From Apium graveolens (taxonomy: Eukaryota > Streptophyta > Magnoliopsida > Apiales > Apiaceae), in assembly GCF_009905375.1 (NCBI RefSeq), contig NC_133652.1, positions 117,328,676 to 117,392,675 of the forward strand: a DNA stretch of 64,000 nucleotides. Direction: 5' to 3'. The notes under the pieces were generated by a model. It was not told the DNA's origin and did no database searches. It saw only the letters and a list, made by a program, of their open reading frames with translations. The position numbers were made by a program, and so were the translations under genes. Shown one piece after another: positions 49,418 to 60,283 of the stretch (positions are counted from its first letter, which is position 1; every line of letters begins with the position of its first letter).

Positions 49418-49663
49418 TTGTTAGACAATAACAACAAATACCTAGAGGATAACTCAACTAACAAATAAGAAAAAGATATAAACAGTAATGCAAAGTAAAT
49501 AGCAGAAAAGTTCTGGATTATATTTAACATTTTCCAGATTCCAAAAGAAATTTACAAGTGAATACAAGATAGATGTTCCTCTAGCCTGAACATATAACTA
49601 CATTAGACTATCTTGATTCATAAAGCTCTAATCATATTACATTGAGTTTTGAGCTAATTGACT

Positions 49664-52600
49664 TCAGTTGTCTTCTCTTCTGACTTCACCTTCTTCTAAA
49701 TCTTGTAGCAACTCTTTGTCAAAGACACGATCCTTTTCTGAAGTGAAGCTTGCTGGTCTGACTGGTTGAACTCCAACTGACTTCAGCTTATTCTTGATCT
49801 GATTGTACCTTTTAATATTCTTTTCACAATAAGCTTGAATCAAATCAGCAGCTTGAGTCTTCAACATGGATGAGTATCCAGCAGTTCTTAAATGATGTTC
49901 CATCCAGACCAGATGCTTAGCTGAGTAGTCTTTAAGAGATTGTACATCTAGCTGACAGATTTGAAGACAATCAGACTTAAAGAATCTCACCTGATGAGGA
50001 TTGTTGACCACTTGAGGACTAGCCCTACTGGCAAACTCTTTAAGCCTTTCTCGAAGAACTTCATTCAATTCTGAGCTTCTTTTTACCTTGTTGAGAAGAA
50101 CCCAAATCTCTGACAAAGAACGATTCTCAAACAGATGAAGTGACACCTTGAAAGATCCTTCACTCTGACAATATACAAAAATGCTCATCTCATTTAGGGA
50201 TCTATCAAAAGCAGCTGTGATCCTTGAGACTTCAGTCTTGATAGCATTCATGTACATGTCATTGTTAGGATTTGAGATTTCCAGCTTGTCAAGAAGATGT
50301 AGGAACTGTCTATCATTGTTAGTGCTCAGCTGAGGCATATCAAGTACTCTCCTAGCTTCATCCCATTTTTCACCAATCTTCAGTCTGACATCTCTTCTCC
50401 TTTCTTGAGCCTTAATGTCATGAAGACGTTGCTTTTGAAGAGTTTCTGTTCTTTGTATGTCTTTCCTCATGTCAATGATCTGGGAGACCTTTTTGAGTTC
50501 AGCTTCTTTTCTTTTCATCTCTGACTGCTGCTGCTGAAACTCTTTCTCAAAGATAGGATCCACTGTAGCTTCCTCTTCCCATTCTCCAAAATCACTTTCC
50601 TCTTCAGCTTCAAATAAACCATCTTTATCTTCCAAGACTGGTTCAGTGGGAATGTCAAAAATATCAAAGTCATCCTGTTCTCCACTGTAATAGACATCAT
50701 CAGCCTTTCCTTTGTCCCCAGCAGAGGTATCTTTTTCTTTCCCCTTTCCACTACTCCCTTTCTTCTCCCCCTTAGTTGAGGGATCCTCTACTGACTTTCC
50801 CTTAGATCCTCCATGACCTCCATCACCTCCTGAGCCTGAGCCTCCACCAGACGGCCCTTCAAAGTAAGTCCTTTGTTCTTCATTGGGACAGTGAGAATTT
50901 TTGATCATGTAGTACAGGTGCTTCATCCCTTCATTCAGATGTTCCATACCTGTCTCTATCTTCAGAAATCTAGAGGAATCCAGTGAATGATTCATTTCAA
51001 CCAAATCTTCAAGAGAAGTCATCCTTGTATGTAGAGAGCAGAAGTTAGAAATGTCATCAGCTGATAAAGTTGGAGTTTCCTGAATGAAATTGAGCTTTGG
51101 TGTGACAGTGTTCTTGAGATCTGAGATATCATTCCTTATGAGTGCCAGCTGATTGTCGACAGAGGTGGAAGAAGAAGACCGTTCAACCACTTGTGCTTTG
51201 AATGCTTGAGCTTCAGCTTGACTTTTAGCAAGTTCTTCTTTTAGAGCAGCAATTTGAGCTAACAGGTTTACAGTATCAGTGTCTGTGTGTGCTCTCACCT
51301 GAATTTCACTCGTGTTTGGTTCACTCACCTCACGTGTTTATGTTTCTCTCAATATAATTGCTCGTGAGGAGTCTTCCTATTGCTGCTCTTCTGTACCTGC
51401 AGTTAAAATCACCCTAGCCTCTTCAAGAGAGGTCAGTGGTGGTGCAATGGGAATTCGCGAGTCCCGATCCTCAGTCAAACCTATCATTTCATGTGAAATA
51501 GATGTCTGAATTGCTTCAGGGATATATTGACCGAGTTGCCCTCCACTTTCTCCAGATAAATCTGCGAGTGGAGAATCCCGTGAGGGAGCCAGAGGTGTTT
51601 GATCTGGGAGGGGAGAAAATGACTCTATTAAGGGTGGCTGAGAGTCAGATTTTCCCACAGAAGCATGTGACTGCTCTTCTGCCGTAACTATGGCAGGCAC
51701 TGTAACAGACTCTATGTGCACTCCTCGCTCTGTGTCCTGAGTATCATCTGTGGGTATGTATGGTTCCATTGTGAGTAATGGAATTGTGCTTGACTCAGTA
51801 CAAGATGCCATGGCCCTATGGCGAATTTCAATAGATTCATCCTGTTGAGAGAATGTCTCTAGTAACTGTTCATTGGCCATTTCAAAGTCCATGTCCTGTT
51901 GGGAGGACAAAGATGGGCTTTCAGATGCCTCAGTATAAGTTCTTCTTTTCTTTGGAGGAGGCAGAGCTGAGGGTCCACTCACATTTAACAATGCACTACT
52001 TCCTATTAACCTTCTGGGTAACATTTTAGACAGTGGGGGAGAGGTTGAGATAGAATGTGACTCTGTGTTTGGCTCTATGACCTGGGATTGAAGCTGTGGT
52101 TCTACAACTTCATGGTCAGCCCTATCAACCACTGGGGGTCTTTCAACAGAAGTAGGAATGGAGTGAGAGTGAGGAATTACTACCTGTAAAGGAAGAGCAT
52201 CTGATGTTGGAGGAGCCTGGGTGGCTTGAACCACTGGAGGTTGAGGTTGCTGTTCATGACCGGGAAGATTGAAAATAGGTAAAGGAATATAAGTGGCCAT
52301 GAAAGCAGATACAAGTACTGGAACTTGCATGAATTTAAAGGTTGTGTCTTGGCGGGTGTAAATCTTTTTGCTTACTGGAGGGGGTTCGGTTACTGCAGAG
52401 TTAGCAAAAATGGCTTTGTGTTCAGGTGTGAGAAGATGATCTGCTATAAGCATGAGAAAACGAGCATAGTAACATGATACCCTACGATTTGTAGAATGAT
52501 CACGTAAAGCATTAGTGAGACGTCTCAAGAGAATGGGAAAAAGTAGTTTGCCAAAATTGATCCTTTGATTGAAAACAACCGCAAGACCAATATACTGCAG

Positions 52601-53074
52601 AGTGGAAGTGATGTTGTGAAAGTTGGATTTAGTGCAGTTGGCAAACACTTTAGAAAGTGTATGGAAGAAAATATCCCATTCAGACACCAAATTGGATTTT
52701 GAAAGTTTGGTTAAATTGATCACCCCCTGATAGTGAATAGCATGGAAAAAGTTTGTGATATCATTTTCAGAGGGTAAATTACAGAAATTGTCCAATGGAA
52801 AATTTAACGCCTGATTGATGACTGATTCATCAACTACATACTGTGTGTTTGCCACGGTGAATGAAAAAGATTTTGAATCATCGGCCACAGTAGAGGTTGT
52901 GCAAATCAGTCTAAGCAGATCGACATTTAAAATCACATTTGATTTAATAGCAGAGCTAACAATCGAATGGTCATTTAAAAATCTAATCCAAGGCTTAAAT
53001 TTTTCCACATCACATTTTTCCGGATTAAAATAACCAACCTGATTATGCGCGACAATTTGGAAATTGAGAGCCAT
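49664..53074 (-). pseudogene. third ORF of copia element 2, about 1,137 codons with two in-frame stops
   Basis: Two adjoining ORFs, 53074-51377 (565 residues, starting MALNFQIVAHNQVGYFNPEK) and 51328-49664 (554 residues), are in the same frame and are separated only by a TAG and a TAA 16 codons apart. The N-terminal domain (FTVANTQYVVDESVINQALN, SEWDIFFHTLSKVFANCTKS, RRVSCYYARFLMLIADHLL) matches that of copia element 1 in order and spacing. A Pro/Ser/Gln-rich linker follows, then a coiled coil (AQIAALKEELAKSQAEAQAF), a Gly-Ser-Lys-rich acidic segment, and a charged helical C-terminal domain (RRRDVRLKIGEKWDEARRVL). No signal peptide or membrane segment is visible, unlike an envelope protein. 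The two stops could be decay, or the product could naturally be two proteins. Confidence 0.75.
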
Positions 53075-54359
53075 TTAAAATAATAATAAGACACACACTT
53101 TCAGAATTTTAAGAATAATATTAAGAAAATTCGAATTAATTAAATTAATTTAATAATTCGAATTAAATTAATTATAATCGAAAAATTTAGAAAGGAATGT
53201 ATCTCGTTAAAATTCCTAACTCACAAACACAGATTTGAAAAACCAAAAGACACAAAACAGAAATTGAAATTAAAATTAAAAAAAATACCCAAATTCAACA
53301 CACACAAACTGATTTTGAAAGGAAAAAAAAATTGATTCGAGAAAAAAAATTTTGAATTTTTTTTGGCAGAACTCCTTTATGTATATACTTGTATGTATAT
53401 ATAACAGGAGTAAATTGCTGAGTAAGAACTCGAGCACAAGAGTAACAATGGAGATCTGTTGGTTCGAAGAGAGAGAGAGAGAGAGACCAGAGAAACTGTT
53501 GAAATTTGAAAAACAAAATGAACTGAACTGATGAAAATAAAAAGAATAGGCACAAAAACCATTAAGTAGTATAACTGGTATGACAATCCGGGATTGTCAT
53601 ACCGATTGTCATACCAGGTAAAAGAAAGAAAACAAATAAAAGAAAAAACACTAAATTTATAACTGGTATGACAATCTGATAGTCATACCGACTGTCATAC
53701 CAGTATAAAAGAAAAATATATATATAAAAGTTTATAACTGGCAAGACAATTGATAGTCATACCGATTGTCTTGCCAGTATAAAACTATACTGAAAAACAC
53801 TAAAATGACAATTATATACTGAAATGACTTTCAGCAAGACAATTTCAATTGTCTTGCCGATTGTCATTCTGGAAATAAAACGTTTACAAACAGAATTAAT
53901 ATGTATATATGTGTATATATATAAGTACTGAAATGATTTTCAGCAAGATAATTTTAATTGTCTTGCCGATTGTCATTTTAGTAGAAAGATAATCAAATAT
54001 GTACAGAAAATATGGAAAACTGAAATAAAGTCTTATATAAATAGTAGAAATTCAGAAAATATTTACAAAATTAAAATAATTAAAATATTTTAGAGATAAT
54101 AATATTTTCAGTCGAAAAATAGATTTCTTTTGAATTTTAACAAATTAAATTCATAGAAAAATATTTTTAGAGAAAATAAAATATTCCGAGACATTAAAAT
54201 TAACAATTTGAGTAAATAAATAAGATAAGATAATAAAAATTCCATAGAAATAAGCAAGACATATGATAAAATGATAACATAAATTTGCAAATGAATTTTT
54301 CATTTATGAAAAATTCATTTGTAAATTCATTCAAGAACAGATCTCAGATATTAACTAAA
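53075..54359 (-). other. spacer between RNase H and third ORF of copia element 2
   Basis: Non-coding, AT-rich. It contains the inverted-repeat array at 53573-53980 and a pyrimidine/purine stretch near 53467-53486. It is comparable in place and size to the 1.5-kb spacer in copia element 1. Confidence 0.6.
53573..53980. repeat. array of five inverted-repeat units
   Basis: Units lie at about 53573-53618, 53661-53706, 53736-53779, 53821-53872 and 53929-53980. Each has a left arm such as ACTGGTATGACAATC or TCAGCAAGACAAT, a short centre, and complementary right arms such as GATTGTCATACCAG or GTCTTGCCGATTGTCAT. Arms vary together: TATGAC pairs with GTCATA and CAAGAC with GTCTTG, so pairing is mostly kept although the sequence changes. 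Confidence 0.8.
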
Positions 54360-56255
54360 TTAATCACTAAAACTATTCAACATGCCCAATTTACCAACTA
54401 ATCTGGTAAATGTGGATTCATCAAGTGGTTTAGTGAAAATATCTGCTATTTGTTCTTCTGTTGGAACAAAAAATAGTTCAACAGTACCACTCATGACGTG
54501 CTCTCTAATAAAATTATACCTGATGTCAATGTGCTTTGTCCTCGAGTGCTGCACAGGGTTGTTGGTGATGGCTATTGCACTTGTATTGTCACATAAAATA
54601 GGAATTTTGTTTAATACAGAGCCATAGTCTCGTAGCTGGTTCCTAATCCACAAGATCTGAGCACAGCAGCTTCCAACAATAATATATTCAGCCTCGGCCG
54701 TTGAGTTGGAAACTATTTGCTGTTTCTTGCTGTACCATGAGACTAGCCTGCTTCCTAGGAATTGACAACTCCCTGAGGTGCTTTTCCTATCAACAACACT
54801 TCCTGCGTAATTTGAATCTGTATATCCAACAAGGTTAAAACCAGATTCTTTAGGGTACCAAATACCTAGATTTGGTGTTCCCTTAAGATATCTTAAGATT
54901 CGTTTAACAACAACGAGATGCATATCTCTAGGATCCGCTTGGAACCTTGCACATAAGCATGTAGCATACATAATATCTGGTCTACTTGCAGTAAGATAGA
55001 GTAACGAGCCAATCATACCTCTGTAGCTTGTGACATCTACCTTAATGGAGTTTTCACATGGTCCAAGCTTGACAGCTGTAGTTGATGGAGTCCTTGCTGA
55101 TGCAGAATCCTCTAGATTGTACTTTTTGAGGAGTTCCTTGAGATACTTGGATTGACAAATAAATATTCCATCTAACCTTTGATTTACTTGTAATCCAAGA
55201 AAGAACTTCAGCTCTCCCATCATGCTCATTTTAAACTTGCTGTGCATTAACTTAGCAAATCTCTTACAGAGATTATCATTAGTAGACCCAAATATTATAT
55301 CATCCACATAGACTTGGACTAATATAGTATCATTCTTATGTTTTTTAGAAAATAGATTTTTGTCTATGACACCTCTAATAAAGCTATTTTCAATAAGAAA
55401 TTCAGAGAGAGTGTCATACCATTTTCTTGGAGACTGTTTGAGCCCATAGATAGCCTTAAAAAGAAAGAAGACAAAATCCAAATGATCTGGATCTTCAAAA
55501 CCAGGAGGTTGCTCTACATATACCTCTTCATCCAACTTTCCATTCAGAAAGGCGCTCTTGACATCCATTTGATAAACTTTAAAGTTTGAGAATGCTGCGA
55601 ATGCCAGAAATATCCTGATGGCCTCAAGTCTAGCCACTGGAGCATAGGTTTCATCATAATCAATGCCTTCAGCTTGAGAATACCCTTTTGCTACCAGTCT
55701 TGCCTTGTTTCTTGTAACTACACCATCTTCATCTAGTTTATTCCTGAATACCCACCTAGTACCAACAGCTTTCTTGTGTGTAGGTCTAGGTACAAGTTTC
55801 CAGACTTGTTGACTTTCAAACTGATTGAGTTCATCTTGCATAGCAATCACCCAATCTGGATCAGTTAGTGCTTCTTCAATCTTCTTAGGTTCTATCTCAG
55901 AAAGAAATCCTGAGAACAGACACTCATTTTGAGTAGCACGTCTAGTTCTGACTCCAACATCTGGATCACGAATAATCAACTCAAAAGGATGAGCTTTATT
56001 CCAGACAGTCTGTCTTGGTAGATTTGATCTTGATGATTCTCCTTGAAACTCATTTGGATGTTGTGTCCTACTAGATGATCCTTCAGCATCTCCCCCTGAG
56101 TTGTTGCCATGTTGACTTGAAGATTCTCCATCAGTAGTAGTGGTATCTCCATTGTTGCCAAAGTTTCCATCACTATTACCTTGAGTATCATCAAGATTAA
56201 CACGTTCTTCACCAGCAACAACCTCAGGTTCTTGACCATGTTCTGATTCTGAATC
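54360..56255 (-). pseudogene. copia element 2 reverse transcriptase and RNase H
   Basis: The frame is open from just after a TAA near 56257 down to the terminal stop at 54360. [62 protein letters not shown] and catalytic YVDDIIFGS (near 55299-55325). RNase [54 protein letters not shown] and [11 protein letters not shown]. All catalytic acidic residues are visible. The upstream part is a low-complexity linker rich in Asn, Gly and Ser. This part looks intact; only the upstream nonsense codon separates it from integrase, so it is listed as pseudogene because the polyprotein is interrupted. Confidence 0.9.
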
Positions 56256-58097
56256 TTACATATCATCAAACTTCAGTTTCTCAGAAGGATCTTCAGTTTG
56301 GATACTAGGGAGTTTAGTGTCATCAAATGTAACATTGACACTTTCAGTTACTTTGTGTTGATCAATGATATACACTCTGTATGATCTTCTTCTATATCCA
56401 ACAAAAATACCCTCATATGCCTTTGCCTCGAATTTACCACGACGCTCATCTCCATCCTTGAGCACGAAGCATCTGGCACCAAATACATGAAAGTATTTGA
56501 TAGAAGGTTTCTGTTCATTCAAAATCTCATAAGGAGTTTTCATGAAGTCTTTGTTGATTAGAGTTCGATTCTGAGTATAACATGCAGTATTGACAGCTTC
56601 AGCCCAAAAGTACATTGGAAGACCTGATTAACTTAACATCGTTCTTACAGCTTCAATCAATGTACGATTCTTCCTTTCTACCACTCTATTTTGCTGAGGG
56701 GTTCTAGGAGCTGAAAATTGTCTGGTAATCCCTTTGTCTGTACAGAATCCATTGAGAAGTGAATTCTTGAATTCTGTTCCATTATCTGACCTTATTGCTC
56801 TAACAGGGACGTTAGAATCTAACTCAATCATCTTGATATGATCAATCACAACTTGTGGTGTTTCATCCTTAGAGTGAAGAAATAAAACCCACGTATACTT
56901 GGAATAGTCATCAACTATCACAAGACAGTAACACTTCTTTGACATCGAAAGGACATTAACTGGTCCAAATAAATCCATGTGCAATAATTGCAGAACACCG
57001 GTTATGGAAGATGTGTCAGTGCCTCTGTGACTTGCTTTCTTTGACTTTCCTTTCTGGCAAGCCTCACATAGTCCTTCTGGAGAGAATTCCAGCTGAGGCA
57101 GACCTCTTACCAATTCTCTTTTTACAAGAGAATTCATTGTTTTGAAATTGAGATGAGAAAGTCTCTTGTGCCATAGCCAACTCTCATCTGACGATGCCTT
57201 TGCATAGAAGCAATTGACTTCAGGATTGCTCCCAGAGTTCATGTCAGCTACGAACAGATTTCCTTTCCGGATTCCCATTAAGGAGGGGTTTTCACTTTTC
57301 TTGTGCAGAATCTGACACTTCAGCTTATCGAATAAAACATTGTAGCCGTTGTCACAGAACTGACTAATGCTAAGCAGATTGTGTTCAAGTCCTTGCACAA
57401 CATACACATTTTCAATGATAACATTTCCAGCTAGCAAACAGCCATATCCCTCCGTTAAACCTTTGCTGTTATCTCCAAAGGTAACCACTGGGCCAGCTTT
57501 CTCAACCACATTTGATAGCAGGGCTCTATCTCCGGTCATATGTCTTGACGATCCGCTGTCAAGAATCCACACTACCGGTTGTACCTGTTTAATGCCCTCT
57601 TTTCTTGACGATGAGGTGTTTGCATCACTAGCCATGAGAGCAAGATTCCCAACTTCTTCATCTTCACTGTCAGTATCATCCCAGCTTCTTCCCTTTGCCA
57701 GGTAAGCCCTTTCATATTTACTCTTTTGATTAGAATCGTAAGAGTTCTTCCTTGCTTGTTTTGGCTTCCTGCATTCTGTGGCAAAGTGTCCCAACTCATT
57801 GCAGTTGAAGCATCGAATGGTGCTTCGATCAACCATCCCTGTTTTATACCCACCACTGCTGGTGTTAGAGGATGAAGATCCACCTTTCTGGAATCTGTTG
57901 TAGTTGGACTTGTACTTGAACTTGGGATTCCTTTTGAATCTGACATTTGAGAATCTCTTGACAATCAGGGCCATTGACTCATCCTCCAATTTCTCCAGTT
58001 CTTCCAAGGAATAATAATCATCTCCTGATTGATTTGTAGTAGGAGGATCAAATTCTGCTACTATCACATTATCTTCAACCTTGGAAGACTGTACCAT
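56256..58097 (-). pseudogene. copia element 2 zinc knuckle, protease and integrase
   Basis: The knuckle CFNCNELGHFATEC is a perfect CX2CX4HX4C. Protease has WILDSGSSRHMTG. Integrase has HKRLSHLNF and CEACQKGK for the zinc site, then LLHMDLFGPVN, IRSDNGTEF and VVERKNR, with the three catalytic acidic residues present. The frame is broken once by a TAA at 56628-56630, immediately after VRTMLS, and resumes with SGLPMYFWAEAVNTACYTQN, HVFGARCFVLK and GIFVGYRRRSY until a second TAA near 56257. The gag frame upstream overlaps 58064-58097 in a different frame. Confidence 0.9.
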
Positions 58098-58876
58098 TCT
58101 TTCTGACTGTTGAGATTTTTTTGATATTGTGGTTGTTGTTGTTGTTCATCATCTACTAGAGCAGTAGACGTGCTGACCACTCTTCCTTTCCCGTAAACTT
58201 CCTTCTGCTGAATCTGCTCCAACTCATAAGTTTTTAACACACCATAGAGCCTTTCCAAAGAAATCTCACTCAGATCTCTTGCTTCTCTTATGGCAGTGAT
58301 TCTATGTTCGAGATGAGTTGGCAGTGTTAAAAGGAACTTTTTGTTGACCTCCCTGATGGAATAATATTTACCATTAATGTTCAGGTTGTTGATCAATGCA
58401 TTGTACCTCTCAAACACTTCAGTGATTCCTTCTCCTGGATTGGATTTAAAGTATTCATACTCAGAGGTTAGGATTTCTAGCTTGTTCTCCCTAACTTCCT
58501 CTGTGCCTTCATTAATAATCTCAATAGTTTCCCAGATATGTTTGGAATCTTTACAATTCATCACATGTCTATTCATCAAGGGATTAAGGGAATCTACTAA
58601 AATTAATTGAAGGCTAGCATCCAGGGAGGCTTCTTCTATTTCAGCAGGAGAGAAATCCTCAGGATCTTTCACATAAGTTCTCGCTTTGGTGATCACCACA
58701 TCATTTTCTATTACCTCTGGTTCAATAACCATAGGAATTTTTGGACCCTTCTTTAACACTTGCAAATATTTGGGATTAGCCACTTGTAAAAACAGTAGCA
58801 TCTTCTTCTTCCACATAACATAATTTTCTTTATCGAAAAGTGGAATTTTAACGGTTCCAACTTTTTGTGTAGTCAT
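58064..58876 (-). CDS. copia element 2 gag (capsid part)
   Basis: Starts at ATG 58876 (MTTQKVGTVKIPLFDKENYV); an upstream ATG at 58924 lies in leader sequence and is less likely. The capsid-type region shows NYVMWKKKMLLFLQVANPKY, MNCKDSKHIWETI and KKFLLTLPTHLEHRITAIRE, typical of copia gag. The ORF ends at 58064 in a Gln-rich segment, and the nucleocapsid knuckle is in another frame. A run of seven A on the coding strand near 58120 is the likely place of the frame change. A programmed shift cannot be excluded, but Sirevirus gag and pol are usually in one frame, so decay is more probable. Confidence 0.85.
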   Translation of the reverse strand: MTTQKVGTVKIPLFDKENYVMWKKKMLLFLQVANPKYLQVLKKGPKIPMVIEPEVIENDVVITKARTYVKDPEDFSPAEIEEASLDASLQLILVDSLNPLMNRHVMNCKDSKHIWETIEIINEGTEEVRENKLEILTSEYEYFKSNPGEGITEVFERYNALINNLNINGKYYSIREVNKKFLLTLPTHLEHRITAIREARDLSEISLERLYGVLKTYELEQIQQKEVYGKGRVVSTSTALVDDEQQQQPQYQKNLNSQKEWYSLPRLKIM

Positions 58877-58959
58877 TATGAATTTTTTGAGTGAATAAAA
58901 ATTCAAGAAGTGAAAGAAACACAAAAGTCTAGGATCTAGATTTGTACGTTAATCAGAAG

Positions 58960-58971
58960 GCTCTGATACCA
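58960..58971 (-). other. primer-binding site (tRNA-iMet) of copia element 2
   Basis: The minus strand reads TGGTATCAGAGC two bases after the 5' LTR end at 58974. Confidence 0.9.
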
Positions 58972-58973
58972 AT

Positions 58974-60283
58974 TGTTAGGTCCCAATTTGTTTGTAGAAG
59001 GGGGGGGGTTGAATGCAAACAATACCGTTTAATCGAATAAAATGTGGAATAAAAATGTGAAACAAAATTCAAGTTAAATAAAACTTTTATTAAACTTGAA
59101 AGGTGTTACAACTACGGTATCAGTTACAAGGGATTAATCTCAAATCAATTATTATAAATCTAGAATAAATTCGACATAAACTTTTTCTATTTTTGCAATT
59201 AAAAGATCAAATGCTAAATGCGATTTGAGATTAAGTTCTAGGGATTTTAATCCGCTAGATTGATACACAAGAACAAGATAAATAATTCTAGTGGATTGGA
59301 TTTAACTTTTCAATCTAGAATTTTGATCTTGAATAAAGCGGATGAAAAATAAAATGTTGAGCCTTTGTTTTCTGCTGAGTTCTTGACTTGTGTTTTCTGT
59401 TGAATTATTGCATGAATATCTTCTACTGTGTTTTTGTTGTTTAAGTAAACAGAACAATCCAGTTTACTCAGCAAGACTTTCGGCAAGACAATCAAATGAA
59501 CTGGTATGACAATCCATTTGAACTGGTAGGACTTTCGGTGAGACTATCCTCTTGAACTAGCAAGACAATCCCAATAGCTAGCAAGACAATCAGAATGAAC
59601 TAGCAAGACTTTCGGTATGACTATCAATTGTCATATCGATTGTCATAGTAGTTCAAATCACATTGTCTTACTGAATTATTAATAGATTTTAATCTAATAA
59701 TAATTCTGAAAATCCTTAATATTAATTCTGAATTAATTAATCAATTAATTCAATTAATCAATAAATTAATCTTTGCAGATATAATTTATTTTCTTAGTTA
59801 AATTATTTGACTTAATTAATTAATAGAGAATTAATACTAATCTTGAGCAGCAACCATTCTTCTGAAAATCTTCTGAAAATTACTGTCAATTATGAATCAA
59901 TTCCACCACTTCAATGTTGACACTCGATGTACTGTCTGGTTCATGAGTGACTAACTTCCGTGACGTTTTTTCAAGCCTTGACCTTGATACTCTTGATTTT
60001 CTTCAGATTAAATCCTTGTAATTAATTGATACCCTGACGAGATCTCTGTCACTTGATTAAATCCACAATCTTGATTTATATCACTGAGGCTTGATCAATT
60101 TCTTGAGCTTCTTCCAGTGAATTAAGTCTTCAAGTCTGTAGATGAATAATGTTTCTTAACCCTTTGACAGATGTTACTTTGTGAGATCTCTTTGACGATA
60201 GATCCACTATTTACTTATTACATTCTTATTTGAGTTGAGTTATATCCTCGAATATACAAATAGGCTATGCCATATGCCTTTCA
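58974..60283 (-). repeat. 5' LTR of copia element 2
   Basis: 1,310 bp; the 8-bp length difference from the 3' LTR lies in the AATTAATC-rich part near 59743. It carries the same TATGACAATC/CAAGACAATC cluster at about 59470-59655. Confidence 0.94.

Larger units (their letters stand above)
48085..60283 (-). mobile_element. Ty1/copia element 2, Sirevirus type, 12.2 kb, young
   Basis: The LTRs are 48085-49401 (3') and 58974-60283 (5'). The duplication TTTAG is at 48080-48084 and 60284-60288. The tRNA-Met primer site is at 58960-58971 (minus strand TGGTATCAGAGC), and the polypurine tract is at 49402-49417 (minus). By eye the LTRs differ at about 14 sites plus one 8-bp indel over 1.3 kb (near 1%), so the insertion is recent compared with copia element 1. 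gag, protease, integrase, RT and RNase H are nearly complete with only three lesions, followed by a spacer with hairpin repeats and a long third ORF. It sits inside the solo LTR. Confidence 0.95.

Noticed and set aside
49664..53074. Retroviral envelope gene
   Set aside because: The position fits the term env-like, but no signal peptide, transmembrane segment or cleavage-site pattern is visible.
54360..55979. Endogenous plant pararetrovirus reverse transcriptase
   Set aside because: The integrase-before-RT order, LTRs, tRNA-Met primer site and 5-bp duplication show a Ty1/copia retrotransposon.
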